A DNA stretch of 64,000 bases. Source: Strigops habroptila. Lineage: Eukaryota; Chordata; Aves; Psittaciformes; Psittacidae. Numbering within the stretch: the first letter of the stretch is position 1; the number at the start of each line of letters is the position of its first letter. Shown here in pieces: positions 23,043 to 34,575 of the stretch. The position numbers were made by a program, and so were the translations under genes. Location: positions 61,803,725 through 61,867,724 of the forward strand of contig NC_044282.2 in the NCBI RefSeq assembly GCF_004027225.2, written 5' to 3'. Below the pieces are notes generated by a model, which saw only the letters and a list, made by a program, of their open reading frames with translations, searched no databases and was not told where the DNA came from.

Positions 23043-23999
23043 TAAGTTTTGTAAATCTTTTTAAAAGTAATTAAATTTCTGACCTTAAGCTGTCTCATGT
23101 TGGGCAATAAAAATCAGCTTTAAGAAAATGCTCCGAATTAGCTTTAACAACTTTTTCAACCTGTAAGGGATCAGCAGATCTGTATGATCTGGTAGTGTAG
23201 TGGTAGTATATTTTTGCAATGCCTGGTATTCCTTGTGGCAGTAAATATAAAGCTTTGGCATCACCAATTGGAAAACAACAGGTTATGTTATGTAAACATA
23301 AGTGTTATCCACACCAAGTATACCTACATGTAACAGGCTGTATTCTTACAGTCAACATAACACTACAACCTTTTCTTTGCAACCAGCCATGTCATTAAGT
23401 CACTCAGTGTCATAAGGAATGAAATATTTATCCTATGAAAATAGGAATTAATAACAGTAACAATAATAACTTTGAAGTATATAAAGACAAATGCATCATT
23501 ATTAACAGAAATCAGGCCATTAATATTGCTTCAAAGCTCTCTAGGAAACTGTTGGAAACTGAGGTTTTTCCTCTTTATTTTATATTTGGCCCCTTGTCCT
23601 CTATCTTTATTAAACAAAAAAGTGATTGTTTAGGAAAAAAATCGGTTGCTATTTTGCGTGGCTGTCCCTCTTTTGACACCATCTGTGGTCAGATTAAATG
23701 CTGAGATCTGAAGCAACATCTCTGTGTTTAATCTCTTGTTGATACTTCTGCAGATTGAGAGGTAAAAAAAAAAATTATTACAGGGGGCTGACCAGTTGTA
23801 CTAGTGTGAGTTATGCCAGTGCCATCCTAATGAATTTCGTAAGTCAAATATAAATACGACCCTGGAATGTAGAAACATACATTTTTGCTCTCTGAGGTCT
23901 AATAAAAGCACAAAAGCTTTCTGTGTGGTTCAACATGGCATTAGAAGTGCTTCGCGACATACCCCCAGACCCTCTGCAGCTTCTGAGGCTGAAATTAAA
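23043..23999. other. intergenic AT-rich unique sequence
   Basis: No feature supported. A/T-rich and CpG-poor. Confidence 0.5.
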
Positions 24000-24550
24000 G
24001 TAAGCTGAGTTTCCTGCAGGACATGAAGTGTTTTCCTTTTAATTGTTTACAATTTGCTCTCTACTGTGCCTGTGCTTGGAGCCGATACCATAAAAAGCCA
24101 CTGACAAAACCAAAGCGGCTGCTTTGCAGCCAGGAAAGCAGAAGAAACGTGTGCAGGGGGCTTTTCTACCGACAGGCAATAACTCCGCGGTAAAAGACCC
24201 AGCAAAGTTACAAACCACATACTTTTGCCCTTGCACGGAGCATAAAATAGGTCATGGCAGAGAGACGCTGTGGCTTTAAGTATTGCCCGGCCTGAGCCTG
24301 ATTATCATTAGGTTACGTAACTGCTGATGAGCTGCTTTTCATTAAGGCTTCCCCGAGTGGTGCTGGGAGCAGGCGCTGCCTCCGACAACCATCCTGGAGA
24401 AGGATTTCCTCCAGGCGTGCCGCTGCACTCCTCCGAGCCCCATAGTCTGCAGCTCGGCCAAGGTGCCTCTGTGAACCAGCACATGCTAAGTCGGCGCCTG
24501 AATGCGAAACAACCCATTCACCTTCATGGGGTTGTGCATTAATTTCAGCT
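24000..24550. promoter_or_regulatory. possible conserved enhancer about 4 kb upstream of the CpG island
   Basis: A repeat-free block with more CpG than its flanks. It contains the perfect 10-bp palindrome GTTACGTAAC (24,312-24,321), the consensus for PAR-bZIP/NFIL3 factors, beside GATTATCATTAGG and TTCATTAAGG homeodomain-type words and CTGCTGATGAGCTGC (Maf-like). No exon was recognised. Called from motif density only. Confidence 0.3.
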
Positions 24551-27500
24551 AAAGTGTGTTTGCAAAGTTGTAAAAGAGGTTCAGAAATGATGTTAAATCA
24601 GCATGTTAAAAGCATCCTGGCTTGGAGCTTTTTTCACTTTAGTGAAATGTATCCTCTACTGCATAAACCCCCAAACCTTCATATCATATTTTGGTGGTCT
24701 TGAACGTGAGCAAAAAGACTGTTGCACAGGAAATGACAGGACAACACTGCAGCAACAGTACAGCACACCTGCACCTCACACCTGAGGAGGTGAAAAAAAA
24801 ATAGAACCCATCTGGTTTAAAGCATAGAATCATGCATGCACAGAAGCACTACACAATGCCCAGGTAGGACCCTCAGGTGCTGAAGTGCTTGTGTTGCTCT
24901 GTCTCACCTCAGGATGAGCTAAAGTCCAAAGGATGTTCACCGTCAATTCTTCCACGTGCAGCCTTTCAGCTGTTGCAGGAGCTGACAGTGATGATTCACC
25001 CTTTGGAAAGCCCTTACTCGGGCTGCTCACAGGTGGACAGGCTCCACGCAGGCAGATGCATGCTGCAATCCTGGCAACCTGCTAGTCCAGATACCATCAC
25101 CAAATGCCATTCTTGTACCCTTCTCCTACCATTTGCTCCCCCTGGTGCTCCCACACCCAGCATTCCTATTCAACCCTTCAATCTGAACTTTTCTATTGCA
25201 TTTTTAGGGGATAAGTAAATCGGTAGTAACAGAGGAGCTCAGCCTGAAACAGACTCCAGCCCATATTCAGCTCTAAAGAACCATACTCATACTAAGTGGA
25301 GGCAATACCATCATCAAAGAAATTATTTATTACTTACTACAATGCTGAGTTTGGCCAAGAAGTTTTAAAGAACTCCATATTATTAATTTTGCCTTCTTAG
25401 ATTAATGACTCTACTGTGGCTACTTGTGGCTTACAAGAAACTCAAAATTGGCTGCTTCATAATCTGAAATAAAGCCTGAAAATGGCTTTTAGCCCAAGTA
25501 AGTTGTAAGGAAAAAATGGGCTACAAGTGACAGCGTCACACAGAGGGCTTATGGCAGGGAACAGGACAATCAGGAGAGTTTGGCGCTGTTTTGGTTGGTG
25601 ATTCCACCACTCGTTGCTTGACCTCTGCTTAAACCTCTTAAACACTGCTTTGTATATGTAAAATGAAGTTAATCATATCATCTTGTTTTACAGAGTGCTC
25701 AGACTAGAAAAGATCTAACAATAGTAAATAATTTGTCATCTGAAGTCAGTTGGAAATTAAAGCTGCTTTCAGATAAAGTCTCACTCACTGCGAAATCACT
25801 TACCTGGTAGGAAAGGCCTTTGTTTTAGACTTAATTGTAGGAAGTTTTGAAGTAATTTAATTTTGCTGATGGATTTCATTTTTATTTCATGTGTATTTCA
25901 ATGAGGCATTTAATCTTTTTCATAATATGTTTTGAAGTCTCATTCATTTAAATTGTCAAAGCCTGACAGCTCTGTAATGTGCTTAAACCCGGCATTGTTT
26001 ATACCTGCATTCCATTTAAAAATTAACTTGCAGATTAAGTAATAAAAATGGTCTTATACTTCTCAGTGCTAATACCAGTGAAAACTTACAATGTCCCTAC
26101 TGCCTCAGATTAACTCACGTATTACTTTCTCGGGAGGAATTCATGGAGGGCAATATTCTAACATTAAGCTCTGGTCGTGAAGGCTGAGCGTTTTCTGCCT
26201 CAATAAAACCAAAGTGGGCATAACCTGCGGAGGCAGTGGAGAGCTGGAAGCCCAGGAAGACGCAGGGACTTTTACACAGCTTCCTTCCCTCGCTGCTGTC
26301 ATGAAGTGAACAAGACCAGAAGGAATCTATTAGCACTTCCACCTAGATGTGTTGCAACGAAGGGTCATGCAGCAGCATGCAGTGGCTGTTAAAGTTGCCT
26401 CAGCCCCTACCAAGAATGCAATTAAAGGAGAATCAGAAGCATTCTTTCCCTAGCTTGTGGACAGCGTGAGTTTTGCAGCAGAGGATTTGTTGTGGGTACG
26501 TGATCTCAGGTCGCTGATCCCCTCTATCTTGCTCCTCCATCACTGCCCTGCTCATTCTGATGCTTTTGTTCACACACACAGGCCTGAAATTCTAAAAAAA
26601 AAAAAAAAAAAGTTTACTCTCTGTCCAGTTGAAGATGGACACAACATAGAGCATTTTATATAACATGCACTTACAATTGACCAGGTTGCAGTTGATATCA
26701 AATAGCCCAAGAAAAGTCTTACAGATCCCAAAATAACAGAAAACAACTAATAAGCCTGCAATCAATATTCCCTAGCCCTTTACCTGCTGAAGGGTTAACT
26801 CAGGCTTATCCTGCCCATTCCCTTCACAGGTGCTCCAGAGATAAGGAGGCAGTTATGAAATACAGCTTGCGTGGGTTTTTTCTGGGAAGCAGAGAGCCTC
26901 AGAGGTAACTGTGTGGACGCCAACAAAGGTGCAGATTTCCAAAGAAGACAAAAATTGAGATCAGATGACGATGTAGGTGACCGCACCGGGTGAATTTGTG
27001 ATGTTATGTGTTTGACTGGGCCTTTTGAGGCCAACTTGTTTTGTTGTACCACAGGCAGTCTCAAGCCTGAGGGATAAAGAGCCCTCATGGAGGAAAATGA
27101 GCCACCTGAAGCTCTGGTTTATTTTAGCTGTTCAACCCATTGAGTTGTTTTGCCTCATGACACGAGGTGTTTGGGGATTTCACAGATCCACATAGAGGAT
27201 GAATAATGTAACCAGATACTGCTTGAATGTGATAAAATAGTTGACAGAGCCATTGTGGTCTATCCATGCACAGCAGCTTTGTGTGGAAATAGCCAGAGAT
27301 GACAGTAAGGAGACCAAACGATGGGTTGAGGTCTGCGTGGGACCATCTATCACCCCATACTGCTTACTAAACTTTGGTGTTCCCAGCTGATCCAAGGCAC
27401 ATTTCAGTCTTTTTGATGCCTAAATGGAGAACACCACCAACACAAGACAAAGGTGTTAATCTTCCGTGAAGCCTTGTTGGGGAAGGCGATTGAGAAACAA

Positions 27501-27690
27501 AACCGACAAGTAACTTCCAGCACTGGATGCCTCTGCTCAGTGACAGCAGCTCCTACCGCATGAGCAGGGCAAGACCACCAACCGGGTGGAGGCCTCGTCA
27601 CCTTGGGCTGGCCGAGGCTGGCCCCACAGCCAGACCCTGGGGTTGGGATGTTGGGGGAGCCAGGAGAGCCTGCACCATGCCTCAGTGCGG
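24551..27690. other. intergenic unique sequence upstream of the promoter
   Basis: No gene or full repeat. Includes an A18-type tract near 26,595-26,612. GC content rises after 27,540 towards the CpG island. Confidence 0.5.
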
Positions 27691-27937
27691 GAAGGCGTGA
27701 GGAGTGGGGAGGGCTGGCGCGAATATGAGGACAGGAGAGATGGGACCAGCGGGGGAGCGGGCCGGCGGGGTGGGCTTCCCCGCGGGCAGCGCCTGCCCGG
27801 GGCTGCCGGAGCCCCCCAAGGCCACGGCGGGCAGGTCCCGGCCGCCCCCTTTGCTGCCAAGATGGCGCCTGCCTCCCCCTACCCCTTCCCGGGGGGCGGC
27901 GGGCCCCAGCGCCTCCGCCCCGCGGTGCTGCCGCCCG

Positions 27938-27983
27938 GGTCGGGCCGGGCCGGGCCGAGCCGAGCCGAGCCGAGCCGAGCCGC
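27938..27983 (+). repeat. pentanucleotide run (GGGCC)3(GAGCC)5 in the CpG island
   Basis: Three GGGCC units are followed by five GAGCC units immediately upstream of the likely transcription start region. Such a GC-rich short tandem repeat could vary in length and form stable secondary structure. Confidence 0.85.
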
Positions 27984-27989
27984 GGCGCG

Positions 27990-28416
27990 GCCGGCGGGGA
28001 GAAGGAAGATGGCGGCCGAAACCGACTGAGAGAGGAGGAGGAGGAGGAGAGATCCGAGCCGGCCCGTGGCGGCCTCCTCCGACACCGCCCCCCTCGTCCT
28101 CCGTGCCCAGCTCCGCCCCGTCCCGCCGGGAGGGAGAGCGGCGAGCGAGCCGGAGCCCCGCAGCCGCGCCGCGCTGCCCAGGCAAGGGGCCCCGGGTGCC
28201 CGGGAGCCCCGCAGCGGGAACCGGGGCCCCCCAGAAGCGCCCGCTGCCGCTACTGCTCCGGCCACCGCGATCGCGGCGGGGGCTGCTGCGAGCCGGCAGC
28301 CCCCCCGGGGCCGCCCCCGCCGCCTGGCCGGGGGAGTCGCTGTCGCGTTGCCCGTTGAGCTCGGCGGCCTCAGCCCCGGCGGGGGGAGACGGCTGTCACC
28401 CAGGCAGCGGCGGCAG
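27990..28416 (+). other. probable non-coding first exon of an unidentified gene
   Basis: The exon ends at CGGCGGCAG/GTGAGT (28,416/28,417), an excellent donor. Its 5' end is set only roughly, just upstream of the YY1-type motif at 28,006-28,014. The sequence is GC-rich and contains a (GAG)n run at about 28,034-28,049. The only ATG with a good context (28,009) opens a six-codon frame that stops at once, so this looks like 5' UTR. A frame open across 28,066-28,896 runs through the donor without an ATG at its start and reflects stop-poor GC-rich DNA. A broadly expressed gene with a long first intron is the natural reading. The gene itself is not identified. Confidence 0.7.
28009..28029 (+). other. 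six-codon upstream ORF in the first exon
   Basis: ATG GCG GCC GAA ACC GAC TGA, in the context GGAAGATGG (purine at -3, G at +4). The start codon overlaps the YY1-type motif, so promoter element and translated uORF may share the same bases. It is also the tail of a longer frame from the ATG at 27,862, should transcription begin that far upstream. Confidence 0.5.
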
Positions 28417-28888
28417 GTGAGTGGCGCCCGGCCGCGCCGCAGCTGGCGGCGGGGCGGGAGGACGGGCGGGCGGGGGGAAAGAAGGGGGGCCGGCCGGGGC
28501 GCCCCGCCGCGCAGGGCGGGGGTGTGTCTGGCGGGGCCGGCACGCCGCCCCCGGCCCCCGCCGCAGCCCCTGGCCTGCGGGGAGGCGCAGCTGTCACGGG
28601 GGGACGGCCCGGCCCCCCGCCCCGGGCTGCCATGGCGGCGGGCGGAGCGCGGAGGGGCGCCGCGGCCTCCCCCCCTCTCCCTCCCCTCGCCCGTCCTCCT
28701 TCCCTCACGGGGGGCTGAGAGGGCCGCCCCGGGGGACCCTGCGCGGAGAACCCCGAGCAGCGGAATCCCAGCCCTGCCTTTCCTTAATGACCCCCCACCC
28801 CTTATTAATTTAAAGTTAATTAAAAAAGTGAAAAAGCAGTTTTTCCTCCTCTCGTTCCGCCCCCCCCCAGCCCTTTCCCGGCTGGAAG

Positions 28889-29100
28889 ATGGCTGAGGGG
28901 AGGCAGCGGAGCCGCGGCCAGGCCTGCGGGTACCCGCGGACCTCCCCGGGCTGGGAGGACGCTCCGTTTGGTGGCGATTTAGGTGACAGCTCTTTGTCTA
29001 TGTTGTGGCATCGCGTGTCCCCCCCGTCGGTGCGTGTGTGTGTGCTCCCCAAAACCACCCCCAGCCACGGCAGGGCGGTTCTGGTTGTCAGAGGAGGCAA
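28889..29100 (+). other. possible alternative first exon
   Basis: The ATG at 28,889 (context GGAAGATGG) opens a frame of about 70 codons that reaches a strong donor, GGCAA/GTAAGT, after 29,100. The in-frame stop TAA lies in the donor itself, so splicing would remove it and leave phase 2. It sits at the 3' shoulder of the CpG island, where alternative starts are common. The encoded peptide was not recognised. Confidence 0.25.
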
Positions 29101-29911
29101 GTAAGTTCAGGGCTAAAGCAGCGGTGGGTCGGTAAGAGAGAGGTGGAGGTGGCCGTGAGGTACCGGGTGGGTTTTGGAGCCATCAGAGCAGGGAACAGCC
29201 AGGTTGTCAGGCAGGGCGTGTGGGGAATTGGGCTCCTCGAGGGGTGCCTGGGCTTCCAGGTTTGGGGGGCTCTGCAGGAGGCTGGTGGTGAAGCTAGCGT
29301 CTGCCTCCCCGCTCCTAGCAGAGTGCTTGCCCTCAATTTGCTTCATTTCTCTCTTAGAGGCATGGACCAGCAGCAGATTGCGAATAATCCCAAATACCTG
29401 ACGGTGCATATGCAAGTGGTAGCCCTGGTTTGTGCAGTGGTGGGGCTCCAGCCGCTGGAATATGACATTTAGTGGTAGAAAAATCTGTTTGTGGAAAGGC
29501 TGTTTCCTTCCGATGTAGGTTGCTAGACACGCTTGAGCCCTCTGGTTTCCGAGGTGCGTTTTGACCTTTCAGTGGCTGAGAACTGGGTCGTGCGTGTTGG
29601 GTAATGATCTCCCAATGTCTTTTGCATGCGAAAGAGCATGTTTGCAAAGGTGGAAAGGTGTGGAGTGCCGTCTGGGGCTGCTGGTTGCTTCCACTGGAAG
29701 CTTAATCAGCATACAGTAGATATCAAATGTTCACTACCCACGTACGGCATAGCCAAGAAAAAGAGTGACACAGCAAAGTGTATTAAAACTGGAAATTTGG
29801 ACTCATGTGGGTGGTGCTTGTATGTTCTTCACCCTGTCTCGTGGCTTGTGTTCTTCGTGTTGCTGGTTTAGGCTGAGGAAAAAAAAGACTGGGTTTGTGT
29901 GGGCTGGCAGG

Positions 29912-29968
29912 ATATACATATATATGTGTGTGTGTGTAAGATTTGCGTGTGTGTATATACATATAAAA
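29912..29968 (+). repeat. (TG)n / (TA)n microsatellite
   Basis: Interrupted dinucleotide runs: ATATACATATATATG, then (TG)6, a short break, then GTGTGTGTATATACATATA. Confidence 0.85.
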
Positions 29969-29969
29969 G

Positions 29970-32900
29970 GAGTAATATACCTGGTGAGTTCTAGCAGCAA
30001 GATGGTAAATGTGTATGAACAAAAAAGATGCTTCATTTGCTTGTCTGGAAATGCGCTGTCCCACTGCAGTTTGGAGGTTGTGATCTTCTGCTTGCAGAAT
30101 ATTTCAATTAACATGTATGTGTTCTGAACTCCCTGTGCTGTGGCTATTGGCTTTTTTACACAAGAGAAAGTAAAAAATATATGTATGTATGGAAGTACGC
30201 GTAGTATGTGGTGCAGGTGTAGCTATGTACCTGGACCTCTTGCGGAACAGGAGGGAGAAAAATGTTGTAAGCCAGGAAAACTTGGATACAAAGCCACAAA
30301 TTTACAGGGAAGCTTGGAAAGTGGTGTAGTATCCGCAGCTTTGCAGAGCTGTTTTGTGAAAATGATTAAAGTTCAAGTTGCCACTTAAGGGGACAAACAG
30401 CGCTTGATGGTAGATAATAAACAGTAGTAACTTTGGCAATACTGCACCTGGCTCTAAGCCGATGGGCATGATGAAATGTTAAATCTCAACTTATTTGCTC
30501 AAGATGGGTATCTGTTGTTTGAAACGTGTTGCCAAACAATATGGCAGCACAAATCCTTGCTTCCAAAACAAATAGGCTTCCTGAGAGGCGAGTGGAGGTT
30601 TGGCTCTTCAGAAGGCAAGCCTTTACTTTGTATTCTCTATGGGCCAACTTTGATTTTTTGCGTGCATGTTTTCCCTGAGCCTTGCCCTCTGATAATGCTA
30701 CGACACATGCTCACAACTGCATGACTAATTCATACAATTAGTCATACACTTCCACTGTAGATTTATTAGAGCAGTGTCACTGTCGTTCTCCCATTGTAAA
30801 AGTCTGTATTTGGGAACATGTGCCCGCTGTTGGCTTGTCTTGGGTCTCATGGCGGGGTTTGTTGGGTGGGCTGTTATGAACATTTGAAGTCTTTAGGATA
30901 ATTAAGCTTAATTATAGAAGCATGTTTTTCAAGGAACATATCTGCTGGAGATCAGCACCTTGTTGCTTGTTAATCTGAGGGGGGTAATTTGCATGAGACT
31001 TTGCAAGGATTGTTAGAAACGAAGGTGTGAGTGCTACTACTAAAAATACCCTGTCTCCTGCATAAATAGTTTGCCAGCTGAAAAACAGTATATTTTGTAT
31101 AAGGAAACTATTTATATGACGAGTTATTCTTGTTTTGCTTGGTTGACTGTCTTTGAAGCCTGGTTCTTATCTCTTTGATCAAAGGAATTAAAAAAATAGT
31201 TTTTAAAGTTGGATTCTGCCTTTAAAGACAAGATTCTAAGCAGGAAGGGCTTGGACTAACAGATAAATATTTTAACCAGTTATTCCTGAAAGGCCAATGT
31301 GGTCTGTAATACTCCGTAGCATGTGGCCACCGCTTCTACATAGGAGCTTTAATTGCTGGCAGATACAAACAAGTGATTTTTTTATTGGTGGTTCTATGTT
31401 ATTTGTGTTGCTGCAGCATCCAGGAACCCCAGGCACAGGCTGAGTTTGCAGTGGGGTAGGAGGGAGGCAAAAATGGAGTGAAAGGGCACTTTGCTTCCCA
31501 AAACTTCCAGCCTAAACCTAAGGAGGTAGAGGAGCAGAGTCGTGAAGGGGAAGCAGCTGGCTGGTGGTGGTCAGCAGTACTCACAGTATGTGAGCAACCT
31601 AACTAGGGAGTTTTGAGGTTTATTTTTAATTATGTTGGAGCGAACCAGTGCTGTATTGTCTTCTGGGAGCTGACTGCCTGCTGTTGTGCTGCTGAAGCTG
31701 GGCTGAGCCCACTGCCAGGGCTGATCCAGCCCCTCAGAGCCATGATGGGTGAGAGAGGATGCACAGGAGCAGCTCTGCTCATCAGTCTGAGAACAGCCAG
31801 GAGCTTTAACCTCTTCCCCTGGCACGGCAGGATCTGGAATAGGATGTTTGCCTGTAGCTGCAATATTAAAAATTATGGCTTGCTTGTAAATAGCTTCAAC
31901 TCTTTGCATACCTAGCCTTGCACATGTGAGTCAGGGTCATGCAGAACAGGTTTTTACCACTATGGCAGCATCTCCATGTAAAGTTTGACCATTTGAAATG
32001 CTGCGGCTTTTCTGTGGGACAAATTTTAAAGGACTCGGAGGCCTGGTCTAGGTATAAAGGATGTGTCAGCACCATGCGCTTTACCTGTGCTCCTGTCATT
32101 TACAAAGGAAAAAAAAAAAACCCAAAACTGCTGAACTGGTTTGGAGGTTCTTTAAGCCTGAACTAATTTACCTGGCTGGGAATGTAGGTTAGAAACTAGG
32201 CTTTGCTTGGCTTTGGGCTAGTGCCAGTATGCTCCGCAGGGAAAATGCAGGCTAAATAGCTTCTGCGCTGATAATCCTGCAATACCATTCCTACTGTTTC
32301 CCCTGAAAAGATAGGTAGGTTCTCATGCAGTTGACCTAATTGACTGGGAAGCAACTCCAACACATCTCAGCACAAGGAGCAGCAGGATGTTTCCCTTAGA
32401 TGCCCTTGGGTGAGTGAGGAGGAAAAAGAGGGGATGGGTTTTTGTGCACAGACCTTACCCAAGCGCTCGGGTCCAAGGGATGAGGTTGCCAGGCCTAAAC
32501 TAGGTGGATTTGTTAACCAACTTAGGTAAATCTGCACATAGATATTCTTAAATCTGTTTAAACCTGCTTACTGGTTTATTATGTTCTGTAAGCTGAGGCA
32601 AGCTGTCCTGGCAGTCGTGTTTAAACCAGCGTGTGTCCGCGCAGAGATTTGCTGTGATTTAGTGAAGCCGATGCAAGTTGCTGAGTTACAGAAGGTGATC
32701 TAGGGAAGGAAAACAGGGCAGTGTATACGTAAGTCAGCAGTTTGTTAGCATGCCTTGGTTAGTGAACTCTATAGTATTCATATTTTGCTCTAAGGATCCA
32801 CAAATTGTCAGTGTCTTAAAGCTGATCAGTGGAGGGGCATAGATGTGTTTTTTCTGCAGATAAAAAAGACCCTCAAGAGTTAGGTCCTGTTTTAAACAAG

Positions 32901-34471
32901 TGACAGAAATGTTGCAGTCAAATTTGATCCTGCAACTAGCTATTTTGGAATGCAAATCACTAAAATATGTATTTTGAGCTATTTAGGTTTGTTTTGTGTT
33001 TATTTTTAATTATCTATCATGAAATATGCTATGAAACAAGCTCAAAAGTGGTTTTTTGGCTTATTTTCCCCCTCCCCCCTTTTGAACGTGACATCTGAAA
33101 TCCCAAGAGTTTCATTTTTTTGGATTTTCAGAGTGTGAAGACTTCAAAAATAAGGCAATATGCCAGGCAAGGCAAGAAGTAGGCTTGTTTCTTGTATTTG
33201 TATGATGAAACGATGAATGAGGAACTGGTTAAAACCCAAACAAATCAGTTGCTTTCCCACAGATGTGGAATTCAGGTGCTGATTGTGAATGGAGGGATAA
33301 GTTTAGATCACACCACTACCCTGGGATCAAATGGTATTAAACGGTGTCACACATATTGAAATGGTTAGGTGTTGATAAAGTTAGATACTTAGTGTTTTCT
33401 CCTGTGTGTAGCATGTGCTGTCTTTGGAAATAAGGGCCTCAGAAGGGGAGAGAGATTCCAACCCACGGCCTGGCAATCCCCTGTCCAGAAGGTTTCAGAA
33501 TAGTATTTGCTGTTTCAATAATAATAATAAAAAAGTAGTAGTATGATTTTTTCAGTAAAAGTGCACTGAGAGTTTAACAATGAAAACTGAATATATTTTT
33601 CTCTTTTATTTTCTTTTTCTGTTAACATTGTGTAATTCCTGGATCGTATAACGTGGATTGAAGAAACAGGAGAGAAAAGCCCTGAACTTTTCAGACCATT
33701 AAATCAGATTCATGTGTAAATTGTACAAGGTATCTTCCACCTTGGACTGTGTAACTTCGATTCCTTCTTATTTCTTGTGAATACTATGCTTGCTACCTAC
33801 CCTCCCTCTCTTCTTCTCTCCCTTGCAGCCCTTATTTTGCTCTGAATCTGAGACTTTGCATCTGGTTTTATCAATAAACTTCAGAGACCTCGACTAAGTT
33901 GAGAGACGAACTCTTCAGTGGAAGTGCTAGTCAGCCTCTGTCTTTGAAGTTGTTTTGGTTTTCTTTTTAACAAAAGTCTGACTAACCTGAAAAGGATTTT
34001 GACGCATGCTTGTGACCAGTTATTTTAAATCCTACTGGAAAATTTGTGCGTGAAAATAAACAACTACCTAGAGTTAAACCTGTTGTAGACTGGGTGTGTA
34101 AGCTTGATCCCTTTGTCTTTCACGCCTTTCTTAAATGCGATTGCTGACAAGATGAGTTCTAGCTCTTCCCACTAATTCTGTAAACAGCTGGCAGTTATGC
34201 TACCTGCTTCTTTTTTATGAGCAGAGATTTCCAAGCAGAGTGTTCACAGGGAAGCTTGGCAGGATGAGTTCACCAGATTTTCCTCCATGCTCCAGTTGCG
34301 AATGGCGCTCAGCTGAGGGGTGAATACCAGACAAGTATTTTTTTTAATGACGGAAGATGCTGTGGTAGAATTGAAGGAATGATAGCTTCACACCCTGGAA
34401 ACATTTACAGCAAAAAGCAGTAGATCAGGCTTCATTCTTATACAATTTATAAGTTCAAATTTGATAATCAT
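29970..34471. other. intronic sequence without repeats or recognised exons
   Basis: A stretch of about 4.5 kb free of CR1. It holds a perfect 10-bp inverted repeat at 30,721-30,745 and a strong acceptor-like site ending at 33,828, followed by AATAAA at 33,873. No coding exon is supported. Confidence 0.45.
30721..30745. repeat. perfect inverted repeat, 10-bp arms, 5-bp loop
   Basis: ATGACTAATT, loop CATAC, AATTAGTCAT. The arms are exactly complementary; each carries TGACTAA and TAATT words. Confidence 0.9.
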
Positions 34472-34575
34472 CATAGAATCACAGGATGGTTTGGGTTGGA
34501 AGGGACCTTAAAGCTCATCTTGTTCCAAGCCCCTACCACAGGCAGGGACACCTTCCACTAGACCAGGTTGCTCAA
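34472..34575 (-). mobile_element. short CR1 3' end, antisense to the presumed gene
   Basis: Reverse-strand CR1 tail and 3' UTR ('tagaatcacaggatggtttg' onward), ending at 'gttgctcaaa'. About 105 bp, well preserved. Confidence 0.92.

Larger units (their letters stand above)
27690..28990. promoter_or_regulatory. CpG island promoter
   Basis: About 1.3 kb of very GC-rich, CpG-dense DNA surrounded by ordinary sequence. It has GC-box words (for example CCGCCCCC at about 27,843), GAGCC and GGC repeats, and no TATA box. Three AAGATGG motifs (ATGs at 27,862, 28,009 and 28,889) fit the YY1 site, which typically lies just downstream of the start of TATA-less housekeeping promoters. A strong splice donor after 28,416 fixes plus-strand transcription. 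An additional divergent start cannot be excluded. Exact transcription start sites are not visible. Confidence 0.88.

Noticed and set aside
26595..26612. A-run as a possible retroposed gene or SINE tail
   Set aside because: No body sequence, polyadenylation signal or target-site duplication was found around it. The same applies to the A- and T-runs at 39.5-39.8, 44.5 and 60.0 kb.
28066..28896. 276-codon frame through the CpG island
   Set aside because: It starts at GTG, runs through the strong donor at 28,417 into the intron and is proline/arginine/alanine-rich. GC-rich DNA has few stop codons.
29358..29472. Possible exon after CTCTCTTAG containing an ATG
   Set aside because: The acceptor is plausible, but no good donor follows and the short frame stops at 29,472. 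It was not strong enough to call.
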